From Thiomicrospira microaerophila (GTDB taxonomy: Bacteria > Pseudomonadota > Gammaproteobacteria > Thiomicrospirales > Thiomicrospiraceae): a stretch of 64,000 nucleotides of DNA. The stretch lies in assembly GCF_000934765.1 (NCBI RefSeq), contig NZ_JYNN01000009.1:30295-94294 (forward strand), in the 5' to 3' direction. This document shows, one piece after another, positions 17,535 through 28,707 of the stretch (position 1 is its first letter; each line of letters begins with the position of its first letter). Both the position numbers and the translations under genes were made by a program. The notes beneath the pieces are model-generated. The model was given only the letters and a program-made list of their open reading frames with translations, was not told where the DNA came from and ran no database searches.

Positions 17535-17801
17535 ATGGAAAAAGCCAAACCAGCAAAGGCGCTGCCAATTCAAGACCCCTATTTAAACGCCCTGCGCAAA
17601 GAGCGTATTAATGTATCCATCTATTTAGTAAATGGTGTTAAGCTACAAGGTCGTGTGGACTCATTTGATCAATTTGTTGTGCTTTTACGCAGCAACGTCA
17701 CGCAAATGGTTTACAAGCATGCTATTTCAACAATCGTGCCGATGCGTGATCCAAAAGCATTTGAATTTGGCGCGTCTGACACAGAAAAAGACAGTGATTA
17801 A
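17535..17801 (+). CDS. hfq: RNA chaperone Hfq
   Basis: Hfq forms a hexameric ring that pairs small RNAs with their targets. The 88-residue protein contains the Sm1 and Sm2 motifs almost unchanged from E. coli ([29 protein letters not shown]). It has a short Lys/Ala-rich amino extension and a short acidic tail in place of the long glycine-rich tail of enterics. hflX begins 20 bp downstream. Confidence 0.97.
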   Translation: MEKAKPAKALPIQDPYLNALRKERINVSIYLVNGVKLQGRVDSFDQFVVLLRSNVTQMVYKHAISTIVPMRDPKAFEFGASDTEKDSD

Positions 17802-17821
17802 ATTTTAGGCGTATTGAATTC

Positions 17822-19117
17822 ATGGAATTATTTGGTCGTATCGAGCGTAAAGCGCTTGACCGTGCGGTATTGGTACACGTTGATTTTGAAAGTGAAGATA
17901 ATCGTGAAGATTTAGCGGAGTTTTATGAATTAGTCGATTCAGCGGGTGCAGAAATTGGTGAACTGATTACGACTAAACGCAGTAGTCCTGATGCCAAGTA
18001 CTTTGTCGGCAGTGGTAAGGCACAGGATATTGCCGATGCTGTTAAGTTGCACCAAGCGGATGTGGTGATTGTTAATCACGCACTGACGCCGGCACAAGAG
18101 CGCAACCTTGAGCGTCTGGCCCAGTGTCGTGTGATTGACCGAGTAGGTTTAATTCTCGATATCTTTGCTCAGCGTGCGCGTTCGCACGAGGGCAAGTTAC
18201 AGGTTGAACTTGCCCAGTTGCGTCACATGTCAACACGACTCGTTCGCGGCTGGACCCATCTTGAGCGTCAAAAGGGCGGGATTGGTATGCGTGGACCGGG
18301 CGAAACCCAACTCGAGTCCGATCGTCGCTTACTTCAAGAGCGTATCAAGCAATTGCTTAAACGTATTGATAAAGTACGCCAGCAACGTGCGCTAGGGCGC
18401 AGAAGTCGAAAAAAATCGGATGTGCCAACGGTCACGATTGTAGGTTACACTAACGCGGGTAAGTCCACGCTATTTAATCAAATGACAACAGCGGAGGTGT
18501 ATGCCGAAGACCGGTTGTTCGCCACTCTAGATGCGACTCTGCGCAGTGTACATTTGCCTGGCGCGGGCAAGGTCATATTGGCTGATACCGTTGGATTTAT
18601 TCGCCATATTCCACATGATTTAGTTGTCGCCTTCCGTTCAACGCTTGAAGAAACCAGTGAAGCGCAATTATTGATTCATCTCGTAGATGCGAGTGATCCC
18701 TTGCGTGAAGAGAAGATGTTTGAAGTGCAAAAGGTTATCGAAGAAGTCGGGGCGCAAGATGTGCCGCAACTTTTGGTGTTCAACAAAATTGACTGCCTGG
18801 ATCCTGCAATTGAATCTAAAGTCGATTTTGATGATCAAGGTATACCACAACGCGTTTGGTTGTCTGCGAAGTTAAACCAGGGTATTGATGAGTTAAAAGA
18901 TGCGATGGCCTCTTTTTTTAAGGGTCAGTTTGTTAAGGCAAGCGTTGGGCTACCCTCAAGTGCAGGGCAGCAGCGTGCGCAGCTTTATGCGTTAGGTAAA
19001 GTCGATGAAGAAACCTTTGATGAGCAAGGACACATGCTTGTAAAAATGACATTAACACGGCAACAGTGGGAGCAGGTGAAAGCCTGGCCTGAGTTGATCA
19101 GTATTGAATCCTTATAG
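17822..19117 (+). CDS. hflX: Ribosome-associated GTPase HflX
   Basis: HflX is a GTPase that splits or rescues stalled ribosomes under stress. The 431-residue protein has the amino HflX domain with a GSGKAQD nucleotide-binding loop, a coiled linker (RLLQERIKQLLKRIDKVRQQ), and the G domain with P-loop GYTNAGKST, DTVGFIRHIP and NKID motifs. It lies in the conserved hfq-hflX-hflK-hflC string. Confidence 0.95.
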   Translation: MELFGRIERKALDRAVLVHVDFESEDNREDLAEFYELVDSAGAEIGELITTKRSSPDAKYFVGSGKAQDIADAVKLHQADVVIVNHALTPAQERNLERLAQCRVIDRVGLILDIFAQRARSHEGKLQVELAQLRHMSTRLVRGWTHLERQKGGIGMRGPGETQLESDRRLLQERIKQLLKRIDKVRQQRALGRRSRKKSDVPTVTIVGYTNAGKSTLFNQMTTAEVYAEDRLFATLDATLRSVHLPGAGKVILADTVGFIRHIPHDLVVAFRSTLEETSEAQLLIHLVDASDPLREEKMFEVQKVIEEVGAQDVPQLLVFNKIDCLDPAIESKVDFDDQGIPQRVWLSAKLNQGIDELKDAMASFFKGQFVKASVGLPSSAGQQRAQLYALGKVDEETFDEQGHMLVKMTLTRQQWEQVKAWPELISIESL

Positions 19118-19121
19118 CGGA

Positions 19122-19148
19122 CTAACTGCACAATTAATCTGCAGTTAG
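19122..19148. other. Perfect 9-bp inverted repeat in the hflX-hflK gap
   Basis: CTAACTGCA and TGCAGTTAG flank a 9-base A/T-rich loop, directly after the hflX stop. There is no following T-run, so it may be a processing or partial termination hairpin rather than a full terminator. Confidence 0.5.
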
Positions 19149-19238
19149 AGCAGTACAACGCTATAAAATTAATTAATAGGGATGACAATTAAAGTCTAAC
19201 ACCCTAAAATAGTTCGACCTTATTATTTGGAGATAAAT

Positions 19239-20513
19239 ATGGCTTGGAATGAACCGGGAAAACCTGGACAAGACCCATGGGGAAATGGCTCTGGTGGGAA
19301 TTCTGGACGCAACGATGGACCAAGCGAGCCGAGAGGCCCAAGAGGACCAAAGAAACGCAAGGATCAAGATTTAGACGAGTTGTTGCAAAAAGCGCAGCAA
19401 ATGTTTGGCGGTGCGGGCAATAAATTTAGTGGTGGGATTGGCAACAAGGGCATAGGCGCAATATTTTTGATTGTGCTAGTGGTTTGGTTGTTATCCGGTA
19501 TTTATATTGTGGATACCGCTGAGCGTGGTGTCGTGACCCGCTTTGGGGGTTATGTGCAAGAAACGGGCCCAGGGCCACATTGGCATATACCTTATCCGAT
19601 TGAATCCGTACAAAAAGTTAATGTGGATCGGATTCGTACCGCTGAAATTGGTTATCGTTCCGATGCACAAAATCGTTCAGGCAGTGTGCTAGCCGAATCG
19701 TTGATGTTGACGCGTGACGAGAATATTGTTGATATCCGTATTGCGGTTCAATATCGAGTTAGCTCAGCGGCAGAGTATTTGTTTAATGTGCGCGACCCGG
19801 ATGCCACCTTAAGAATGGCATCAGAAAGTGCGATTCGTGAGATTGTCGGTAAAAACACAATGGATTATGTGTTAACCCAGGGGCGTAACGAAGTGGTTGC
19901 CATGGTGCGTGAGCTTACACAGAAAAATCTTGATTCCTATCAGGCGGGTTTGTTTATTACCACCGTGAACCTGCAGGATGCTCAGCCACCTGAGCAGGTA
20001 CAGTCTGCATTTGCCGATGTGGTCAAGGCGCGTGAGGATAGAGAGCGTTTAATCAATGAAGCCGAAGCCTACTCTAACCGTATTTTGCCGGAAGCCCGTG
20101 GTCAAGCCGCACGTATTGTAGAAGAAGCGCGCGCTTATCGTGATCAAGTGGTTGCCCAAGCACAAGGTCAAGCTAGCCGTTTTACCAGTGTGGTGACCGA
20201 GTATCAAAAAGCACCTGAAATCATGCGTGAACGCTTGTATCTTGAGGCGATGACCAATGTGCTTTCGAATACCAGTAAAGTTTTAATGGGGGCTGAAAAT
20301 TCAAACAATCTGATGTACTTACCTTTGGATAAGATGATGGGTGGGGCACAAGCCAATGTACCGTTCAATGCTAATCTGGGTCAAACACCGGCACCATCGG
20401 CGACAGGGTCAAGAGTGAATAGTGGTGCTTCAACATCCAGAGTGGCACCGGCAGACGGGTCACAACCACAAACTAACATTCGCGACTTCTTAAGCAATAG
20501 GGAGATACGTTAA
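19239..20513 (+). CDS. hflK: Membrane protease regulator HflK
   Basis: HflK pairs with HflC in an SPFH-family periplasm-facing complex that encloses and restrains the FtsH protease. The 424-residue protein has a Gly/Pro-rich cytoplasmic amino end, one membrane helix (about residues 75-95), the band-7 domain, and a long helical section rich in Ala, Glu and Arg. The ATG at 19239 is selected because GGAG lies 6 bp upstream; the frame extends to a TTG four codons earlier, which overlaps that site. hflC starts 1 bp after the stop. Confidence 0.95.
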   Translation: MAWNEPGKPGQDPWGNGSGGNSGRNDGPSEPRGPRGPKKRKDQDLDELLQKAQQMFGGAGNKFSGGIGNKGIGAIFLIVLVVWLLSGIYIVDTAERGVVTRFGGYVQETGPGPHWHIPYPIESVQKVNVDRIRTAEIGYRSDAQNRSGSVLAESLMLTRDENIVDIRIAVQYRVSSAAEYLFNVRDPDATLRMASESAIREIVGKNTMDYVLTQGRNEVVAMVRELTQKNLDSYQAGLFITTVNLQDAQPPEQVQSAFADVVKAREDRERLINEAEAYSNRILPEARGQAARIVEEARAYRDQVVAQAQGQASRFTSVVTEYQKAPEIMRERLYLEAMTNVLSNTSKVLMGAENSNNLMYLPLDKMMGGAQANVPFNANLGQTPAPSATGSRVNSGASTSRVAPADGSQPQTNIRDFLSNREIR

Positions 20514-20514
20514 T

Positions 20515-21369
20515 ATGAAAGCGTTTATAGGAATATTTGTAGCCGCCGTGCTGTTTATCGGCACAAACTCATTGTTTGTAGTGAAAGAGGCTGAAACAGG
20601 GGTGGTGTTTCGTTTAGGGGAAATTGTAAAGTCAGATTTACAACCAGGCCTGCATTTAAAAACACCGTTTATCAACAATGTCAGAATGTTTGATCAACGT
20701 ATTCAAACGATGGATGCGACGCCAGAAAGATACCTAACCGGTGAGCTGAAAAACCTTGAAGTCGATTCGTATGTAAAATGGCGCGTACAAAACGCCGAAC
20801 GTTTCTATACATCGATGGGGGGGGATTACAATCTAGCCAACCAACGTTTATCGCAAATCATCAAAGATGGCTTACGTTCACAGTTCGGTAGTCGTACCGT
20901 TGAGGATGTTATTTCAGGTGATCGTGTAGAAGTGGCACAGATTATAACTCGTCAAGCTGGGCGCGAAGCGGCGCAGTTTGGTATTGAAATTGTGGATGTG
21001 CGTTTGAAGCGAATTGACCTTCCACGTGATATCAGTGAATCGGTTTATCGTCGTATGGAAGCAGAGCGTCAACGTGTTGCTTCTGATTTACGCTCATTAG
21101 GCGGGGAAGCAGCAGAGCGTATCCGTGCCGATGCGGATAGACAGCGTACCGTCACGATTGCAAATGCTTTCCGTGAAGCAGAAGAAACGCGCGGTCAGGG
21201 CGATGCTCAAGCCGCCAGCATCTTCGCTGAAGCTTATAATGTAGATAAAGAGTTCTTTTCTTTTTATCAAAGTTTAAATGCTTATCAGCAATCGTTTTCA
21301 AGTAAGTCTGATATGATTATCCTTGATCCAAACACAGACTTCTTTAAACACTTTAATCCAACGCGTTAA
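20515..21369 (+). CDS. hflC: Membrane protease regulator HflC
   Basis: HflC is the partner of HflK in the complex around FtsH. The 284-residue protein has an amino membrane anchor (residues 4-22), the band-7 domain (VVFRLGEIVKSDLQPGLH) and the helical segment ERQRVASDLRSLGGEAAERI ending in QSFSSKSDMIILDPN. A degenerate copy of the palindrome encodes its QPGLH. A strong hairpin terminator follows within 15 bp of the stop. Confidence 0.95.
   Translation: MKAFIGIFVAAVLFIGTNSLFVVKEAETGVVFRLGEIVKSDLQPGLHLKTPFINNVRMFDQRIQTMDATPERYLTGELKNLEVDSYVKWRVQNAERFYTSMGGDYNLANQRLSQIIKDGLRSQFGSRTVEDVISGDRVEVAQIITRQAGREAAQFGIEIVDVRLKRIDLPRDISESVYRRMEAERQRVASDLRSLGGEAAERIRADADRQRTVTIANAFREAEETRGQGDAQAASIFAEAYNVDKEFFSFYQSLNAYQQSFSSKSDMIILDPNTDFFKHFNPTR
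20642..20655. repeat. Iterated palindrome, degenerate, in hflC
   Basis: Reads QPGLH; left half and centre intact. Confidence 0.5.
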
Positions 21370-21383
21370 TTGGGTTTTGAATC

Positions 21384-21408
21384 AAAGGTGGGGCAACCCA
21401 CCTTTTTT
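21384..21408 (+). terminator. Rho-independent terminator after hflC
   Basis: A 9-bp stem (AAAGGTGGG with CCCACCTTT) closes on a GCAA tetraloop and runs into six T residues. It should end the hfq-hflX-hflK-hflC transcript, at least in part. Confidence 0.85.
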
Positions 21409-21436
21409 ATGGTAAATTTGGAAAAGATAAACACGA

Positions 21437-21622
21437 TTGGAAACGGTACTGATTACAGCGATTGCATTGGTCTTTATTTTTGAAGGCCTTTTGCCGTTTT
21501 TATTTCCTAAATTTTGGCAAAGGATCATGTCACAAGCCAGCCAACTCCCAGAAAATCATTTACGATTAACCGGATTAGCGAGCTTGATGATAGGTCTGAT
21601 TATCCTATGGCTTTGGGCTTAG
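21437..21622 (+). CDS. YjeT family (DUF2065) small membrane protein
   Basis: This is a 61-residue protein with two hydrophobic segments (about residues 4-24 and 43-60) and the family core FEGLLPFLFPKFWQRIM, with NHLRLTGLASLMIGL. It matches the E. coli YjeT type, which also sits between hflC and purA. Function is unknown. The start is a TTG with only a weak GGAAAAG upstream. Its 3' end lies inside the extended open frame of hisZ. Confidence 0.82.
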   Translation: METVLITAIALVFIFEGLLPFLFPKFWQRIMSQASQLPENHLRLTGLASLMIGLIILWLWA

Positions 21623-21645
21623 TCCCAAGGCTCTTTGACAAAAAG

Positions 21646-22827
21646 ATGAGTGTAATGCAACAAGACATATGGTTTACACCTGAAGGTATTGAAGACCTTC
21701 TTCCTGAGCAAGCTGAAAAGCTTGAATTTTATCGCCAAGGCTTACTCAATGCACTTAAGCTATCAGGCTATCAGCAAGTATTGCCGCCGATTGCTGAGTT
21801 TACTGATTCGTTATTAACCGGTACCGGTCGTAAGTTAGCGTTAGATACCTGTCGTTTTACCGATTATGAAACTGGGCGAATGATGGGCGTGCGTGCCGAC
21901 ATGACGCCTCAGGTAGCGCGGATTGTCAGTAATCGCATTAAACCAACCGGTATTTTGCGTCTATGCTATGTCGGCGAGGTCTTAAAGTCGCGTAACAATA
22001 AGGCAAAAGGTTCGCGAAGCCCCATACAGTTAGGGGCCGAGTTATTTGGTCACAGCGGTGTTGAGAGTGACATTGAAATTATCGACATGATGCTCAATTG
22101 CGCACGACTGATGAATCTCCCTAACTTGCAAATGAGCTTAGGCCATGTAGGAATTGTTCAGCAATTGATGACATTGGCGAGTTTATCAGACGCTGAACAG
22201 CTTGAATTGGTTGATATTCTCAAACGCAAAGCCTTGCCAGAGTATCAGTCTTGGTTAGAGGGTCAAGGGGATAAGCTTGGTCAATTCTTAAATGCGTTTC
22301 AAGTACTGCCTGAATTGTGTGGATCTGCTGAGCAAGTCATTACCAAGGCCAAGCCACTGTTTAGTGGGCTTAATAGCGAGCTTGAACAGGCGCTAACCAA
22401 CCTGGAAACCCTGACGGCTTATTTAATGACCACGCAGCAGATTGAACCGCATTTAGATTTAAGTGATCTGCGTGGTTTTCAATACCATACCGGAGTTATT
22501 TTTGCTTGCTATACCGTAACAGATACGGCTGTGATCATTGCAAAAGGCGGCCGTTATGATCAGGTCTGTGCGGCTTTTGGAGAAGCGCATCCTGCAACGG
22601 GTTTTAGCATTGATTTGCGTAGTTTATTAGATCATTTGTCGCTCTCTGGTGTCGCATTGCGTCGTGTTTTTGCACCAATGAACCAAGACGCGGCACTCTA
22701 TGAAACAATAAACAAACTAAGAGTAGAAGGTTTGCAAGTGGTGCGTTTTTACGAGGGTGAAACGTTACCAGCTAATGCAGCGGTTTTAATCGAACAAAAC
22801 GGCTGTTGGACAGTTAAAACTCACTAA
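21646..22827 (+). CDS. hisZ: ATP phosphoribosyltransferase regulatory subunit HisZ
   Basis: HisZ is a catalytically inactive HisRS-like protein that activates the short form of HisG in the first step of histidine synthesis. From the ATG at 21646 the product is 393 residues, with WFTPEGIEDLLPEQAEKLE, motif 2-like LRLCYVGEVLKS, QLGAELFGHSG and RGFQYHTGVIF. The reading frame stays open back to 21514, overlapping yjeT, but the family starts shortly before WFTPEGIED; ATG at 21655 is another candidate. purA follows after 18 bp, the usual pairing. Confidence 0.92.
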   Translation: MSVMQQDIWFTPEGIEDLLPEQAEKLEFYRQGLLNALKLSGYQQVLPPIAEFTDSLLTGTGRKLALDTCRFTDYETGRMMGVRADMTPQVARIVSNRIKPTGILRLCYVGEVLKSRNNKAKGSRSPIQLGAELFGHSGVESDIEIIDMMLNCARLMNLPNLQMSLGHVGIVQQLMTLASLSDAEQLELVDILKRKALPEYQSWLEGQGDKLGQFLNAFQVLPELCGSAEQVITKAKPLFSGLNSELEQALTNLETLTAYLMTTQQIEPHLDLSDLRGFQYHTGVIFACYTVTDTAVIIAKGGRYDQVCAAFGEAHPATGFSIDLRSLLDHLSLSGVALRRVFAPMNQDAALYETINKLRVEGLQVVRFYEGETLPANAAVLIEQNGCWTVKTH

Positions 22828-24165
<1,338 letters not shown>

Positions 24166-24237
24166 CTTATGACGATGTAGCAAGCTGGAGCGCTGTGCGT
24201 ATCCACCTTGCCCTGATTTTCTTGTTAAGACACAATC

Positions 24238-24251
24238 AACCAGGCCTGGTA
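24238..24251. repeat. Iterated palindrome, perfect core, intergenic
   Basis: Sits between the convergent purA and orphan receiver genes; 13 of 14 consensus bases. Confidence 0.88.
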
Positions 24252-24267
24252 GGATACGTCTAGTTGT

Positions 24268-24639
24268 CTAGCCGAGTACGCGCTCAACTAGCTTTGTTAG
24301 TTTGTCTGGATCAAATGGCTTTATGATCCAGCCTGTTGCACCTAATGCCTTGCCTTTTTCTTTCATTTCCGTGCTGGCTTCGGTGGTAAGCATCAGCACT
24401 GGCGTGTATCTATAGTTGTCCAACCCTCGAATGGCCTCGAGCATTTCAAGGCCATTCATTACAGGCATATTGACATCTGAGATAATTAAATCAAACTGTT
24501 CTGCTTTCGCCCTTTCAAGACCAAGTGCGCCGTTTTCAGTGATTTGCAAGGCATAAGTCTTGCCTAATACCATCTCGACAAGCTGTCTAAGTGAGTTAGC
24601 ATCATCTACATAGAGAATTTTTTTCATCATTTTACTCAA
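24268..24639 (-). CDS. Single-domain response regulator, CheY-like
   Basis: This is a stand-alone receiver domain of 123 residues with acidic pair Asp12/Asp13, phospho-acceptor Asp55 (SDVNMPVMNG), Thr in LTTEAS and Lys in IIKPFDP. It is more like the orphan CheY proteins found beside secondary chemosensory arrays than the motility CheY in this window. There is no output domain and no kinase nearby, so its partner is unknown. It converges with purA and diverges from ppiD. Confidence 0.85.
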   Translation of the reverse strand: MSKMMKKILYVDDANSLRQLVEMVLGKTYALQITENGALGLERAKAEQFDLIISDVNMPVMNGLEMLEAIRGLDNYRYTPVLMLTTEASTEMKEKGKALGATGWIIKPFDPDKLTKLVERVLG

Positions 24640-24772
24640 TTTAATTAGAAATAAGTTGACTTATTTTAAGCGAATTTGGGTCTATTTCTTGAACTAAATT
24701 AAAAATTTCTGCATTCGTTCTAACAGCTTGGTATCATAACGCGATTAAATAATTTTGATAAAAGGGTATTGA

Positions 24773-26659
24773 ATGTTATTAGCTATTCGTGAAAAGGTTC
24801 AGGGCTGGGTGGCATGGGCGATTGTTATTGTATTAATTGTACCGTTTGCACTTTGGGGTATTGATCAGTATGCAACCGGTGATCGAACTGTCGTCGTTGC
24901 GGAGGTAAATGGCGAGGCGATTAGCGCGACTGAGTTTATGCAAATGTACAACCGCCAAAGAATGCGAATGCAGCAACAGTTTGGTGATATGTTTGATCAA
25001 ATCGTTGAAGATGATGTGCTTCGCAAGCAAGTGCTTGATGCGCTGATTGAAAGTCGGATTATTAAACAATGGGCGCAAAAAAACGGCCTTATTATTTCAG
25101 ATGGTCAGCTTGCGGCTGTAATTCAAAACGCCGATGTGTTTTATGAGGATGGCCGTTTTTCGCAAAGGGTTTATGAAGAGCTGTTAATGCGCAATGGGTT
25201 ATCTATTGCAGGGTTTGAAACAGAGCAGCGCCAGTTTCTCCTTGAGGAGCAATATCGTAATTTAACAGCAGGCTCCATGTTTGTTACCGCAGGTGAGCTG
25301 GAAACCTTGTATCAGCTGCAAAACCAACGTCGCTATGTGGATTATCTGCGTTTAGATCAACGTATTTTTAATGATCAAATCGAGATTGACGAAGCACAAA
25401 AGCGTGATTTTTATCAAAAAAATCAAGAACTATTTTTGGTGCCAGAGAAAGTGGTGGTCGACTACCTTACCTTCTCTGTACGCGATTTGGTCGGTGATAT
25501 TGAGGTGACAGAAACGCAAAAGCGTGATTTTTATCAGCTCAACATCGGGCAGTTTACGCAACCTGAAATGCGTCGTGCGAGTCATATATTAATTCGTGGT
25601 GAACAAGATGAAGCCCTGGCAAAAATAGCTGAAATCCAAGCGAAGCTTGCCGAAGGGGTAGCGTTTGCTGCGTTGGCTCAAGAATATTCGCAAGACCCCG
25701 GTTCGGCCATGAATGGTGGCGATTTAGATTATTTTGAAACGGGGATGATGGTGCCTGAATTTGATCAAGCGGTGTTCTCTATGGCGAAAAATCAAATCAG
25801 TGATGTGATTCAAACTGACTTTGGTTGGCACTTGATTCATTTAACGGATATTCGTCAACCTCAAATATTAGCGTATGAGGATGTTGAGTCCGAAGTCGCT
25901 AGTCAGTTACGCTTAGAAAAAGCCGAGGCGGAATACTATAATCTGGTTGAATCGGTGAATACACTGGCTTATGAGCAGCCCGACAGCCTAGAGCCACTTG
26001 TGCGTTTAGTGACAGGAGAAATTCAAACATCAGCCGCGTTTGGTCGCGATGGTGGGCCAAGTTGGTTTAGCCAACGCCGAGTATTGGATGCGGTTTTTTC
26101 TGATGATGTATTAAACGCACGGTTAAATTCGGCGGTGATTGAACTTGATTCGGGTACCGCGATGGTGGTGCGTATCAATGAATATAATCCAGCGTTTTTA
26201 GATACATTTGAATCGGTTGAGCCGCAAATTGCTACGCGTCTGATGCGTGAAGCGGCGGTGGCAAAATCAGCCGAACTCGCGGATCAAGTGATGGCGGAGA
26301 TTGAAGCGGGCGCAGATCCATCTAAAATTGATCGCAAAGGTGTAGAGTGGCATACTGTTGGCTGGATAGAACGTCAAACAGACACGTTGTTGCCTCAAAT
26401 TAGCGCGGCCGCGTTTAAAGCGAAAAAGCCTCAACTAGACCAAGTAACCTGGGCGCGTGCCCAAACCCCAATGGGTGACACGGTATTGGTGCGTGTCAGT
26501 CAGGTAGATGTGGTTGAGGATGAGTCGCGTCGCTCGCAAGTTGCTGAGCTAGAGCAAGCCTTAACCGGCATCTATCTTACAGCTGAAATCGAAGCACGCT
26601 TAGCCGCGATTAAAGCGCAAGCGAAGATAGATATCAAGAGCGCGTTTAATCGCTTGTAA
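24773..26659 (+). CDS. ppiD: Periplasmic folding chaperone PpiD
   Basis: PpiD is an inner-membrane-anchored SurA-like chaperone near the Sec translocon exit. The 628-residue protein has the typical amino end with one membrane helix (residues 13-35), a SurA_N-type domain, a parvulin domain (about 265-360, RRASHILIRG, DLDYFETGMMVPEFDQAV) and a long helical carboxy part. Two QKRDFYQ segments bracket the parvulin approach. It starts 1.1 kb away from any other plus-strand gene and ends at a terminator. Confidence 0.93.
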   Translation: MLLAIREKVQGWVAWAIVIVLIVPFALWGIDQYATGDRTVVVAEVNGEAISATEFMQMYNRQRMRMQQQFGDMFDQIVEDDVLRKQVLDALIESRIIKQWAQKNGLIISDGQLAAVIQNADVFYEDGRFSQRVYEELLMRNGLSIAGFETEQRQFLLEEQYRNLTAGSMFVTAGELETLYQLQNQRRYVDYLRLDQRIFNDQIEIDEAQKRDFYQKNQELFLVPEKVVVDYLTFSVRDLVGDIEVTETQKRDFYQLNIGQFTQPEMRRASHILIRGEQDEALAKIAEIQAKLAEGVAFAALAQEYSQDPGSAMNGGDLDYFETGMMVPEFDQAVFSMAKNQISDVIQTDFGWHLIHLTDIRQPQILAYEDVESEVASQLRLEKAEAEYYNLVESVNTLAYEQPDSLEPLVRLVTGEIQTSAAFGRDGGPSWFSQRRVLDAVFSDDVLNARLNSAVIELDSGTAMVVRINEYNPAFLDTFESVEPQIATRLMREAAVAKSAELADQVMAEIEAGADPSKIDRKGVEWHTVGWIERQTDTLLPQISAAAFKAKKPQLDQVTWARAQTPMGDTVLVRVSQVDVVEDESRRSQVAELEQALTGIYLTAEIEARLAAIKAQAKIDIKSAFNRL

Positions 26660-26698
26660 TAACCTTCTTAAGCTTGATTTGCTGTGTGATTATTGATA

Positions 26699-26731
26699 AG
26701 GCGGGTAAGCTAATGGCTTGCTCGCCTTTTT
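26699..26731 (+). terminator. Terminator after ppiD
   Basis: A stem formed by AGGCGGGTAAGC and GCTTGCTCGCCT, with two non-Watson-Crick positions, encloses a short loop and ends in five T residues. It overlaps the end of the convergent ferredoxin gene. Confidence 0.72.
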
Positions 26732-26963
26732 AGTGTTTATCCACCAGTGCATTCAGCAGGTGTTTAATTTGCAGTTTACAGCAACCATTGCCATCGGAAG
26801 CAAAGGTTTGTTGTCTTACCTTCTCCAGTGCGTCGGCACCATTCACAATCGCTTCGATGACCTTGATTTTGGGTATTTGATTACAAACACACAGGTTCTC
26901 ATCTAAATCACGTTTAAGAATTTCGGGTAATTGGTCAATCGCTTGTTGAAGTTTGTTGTCCAT
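26730..26963 (-). CDS. Bfd-like [2Fe-2S]-binding protein
   Basis: The 77-residue product carries a CVC pair followed after about 30 residues by an adjacent CC pair (GNGCCKLQI), which resembles the BFD-like [2Fe-2S] domain although the classical spacing is CxC then CxxC. In E. coli Bfd releases iron from bacterioferritin; no bacterioferritin gene is visible here, so the role is open. I use the ATG at 26963; the frame extends to a TTG at 26990, which touches the ilvC terminator. It lies downstream of ilvC on the same strand. Confidence 0.7.
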   Translation of the reverse strand: MDNKLQQAIDQLPEILKRDLDENLCVCNQIPKIKVIEAIVNGADALEKVRQQTFASDGNGCCKLQIKHLLNALVDKH

Positions 26964-26991
26964 CACTTTATTCACCGTCGGTTTAAACAAA

Positions 26992-27013
26992 AAACCCAGC
27001 CGAAGCTGGGTTT
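26992..27013 (-). terminator. Terminator after ilvC
   Basis: AAACCCAGC and GCTGGGTTT enclose a TTCG-type tetraloop; on the minus strand the stem runs into a T-rich tract. It lies between ilvC and the ferredoxin gene. Confidence 0.85.
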
Positions 27014-27055
27014 ATCAACAATCTAAGCAAAAGACTAAGAGGTCGTTTTTGTCTC

Positions 27056-28105
<1,050 letters not shown>

Positions 28106-28188
28106 TTAAATGTTTTAAAAGTTGTTTAAAAACATGTAAAAAAATTTGTTGAATTATAACCCAGACCTAATTTAATTGCTTTAGAAGC

Positions 28189-28202
28189 CACCAGGCCTGG
28201 TT
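28189..28202. repeat. Iterated palindrome, perfect core, intergenic
   Basis: Lies between ilvN and ilvC; 13 of 14 consensus bases. Confidence 0.88.
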
Positions 28203-28213
28203 GTAAAATCAGG

Positions 28214-28705
28214 CTAAATTTGCAAACATTTTTCACCGCGCATAATCCCCATTGCACCTGAGCGCACCGTTTCGAGGATAAAAGCCGGGTCAATCGCGGC
28301 GATAAATGCGTCTAGCTTTTGGGTTTCACCAATCATTTGCACCGTGTAGGTGGTCGCGGTGACGTCGACAATCGTGCCACGAAAAATGTCCGCTAAGCGA
28401 ACAAATTCGTCGCGGTAATTGCCGACGGCAGAGAGTTTAATTAACATCAACTCACGTTCAATGTGTGCGCCTTCTGTTAAATCCACTACCTTGACAACAT
28501 CAATTAAGCGGTTTAGATGCTTAACAATCTGTTCAATTTGATGGGCATTGCCAAGGGTAACCAGCGTTAAACGTGACAGCGATTCATCTTCAGTGGGCGC
28601 AACGGTTAAGGCTTGGATGTTATAACCTCTAGCTGAAAATAACCCCGCTACCCGAGATAACGCCCCTGATTCGTTTTCGATTAACATTGAAATTATATGC
28701 TTCAT
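28214..28705 (-). CDS. ilvN: Acetolactate synthase small regulatory subunit
   Basis: This is the regulatory subunit that gives valine feedback control to acetolactate synthase. The 163-residue protein begins with an ACT domain (ISMLIENESGALSRVAGLFSARGYNI), followed by the carboxy dimerisation half. Its ATG is 2 bp from the stop of the large-subunit gene, so the two are coupled. IlvH and IlvN cannot be told apart from sequence in a single-cluster organism. Confidence 0.95.
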   Translation of the reverse strand: MKHIISMLIENESGALSRVAGLFSARGYNIQALTVAPTEDESLSRLTLVTLGNAHQIEQIVKHLNRLIDVVKVVDLTEGAHIERELMLIKLSAVGNYRDEFVRLADIFRGTIVDVTATTYTVQMIGETQKLDAFIAAIDPAFILETVRSGAMGIMRGEKCLQI

Positions 28706-28707
28706 GC

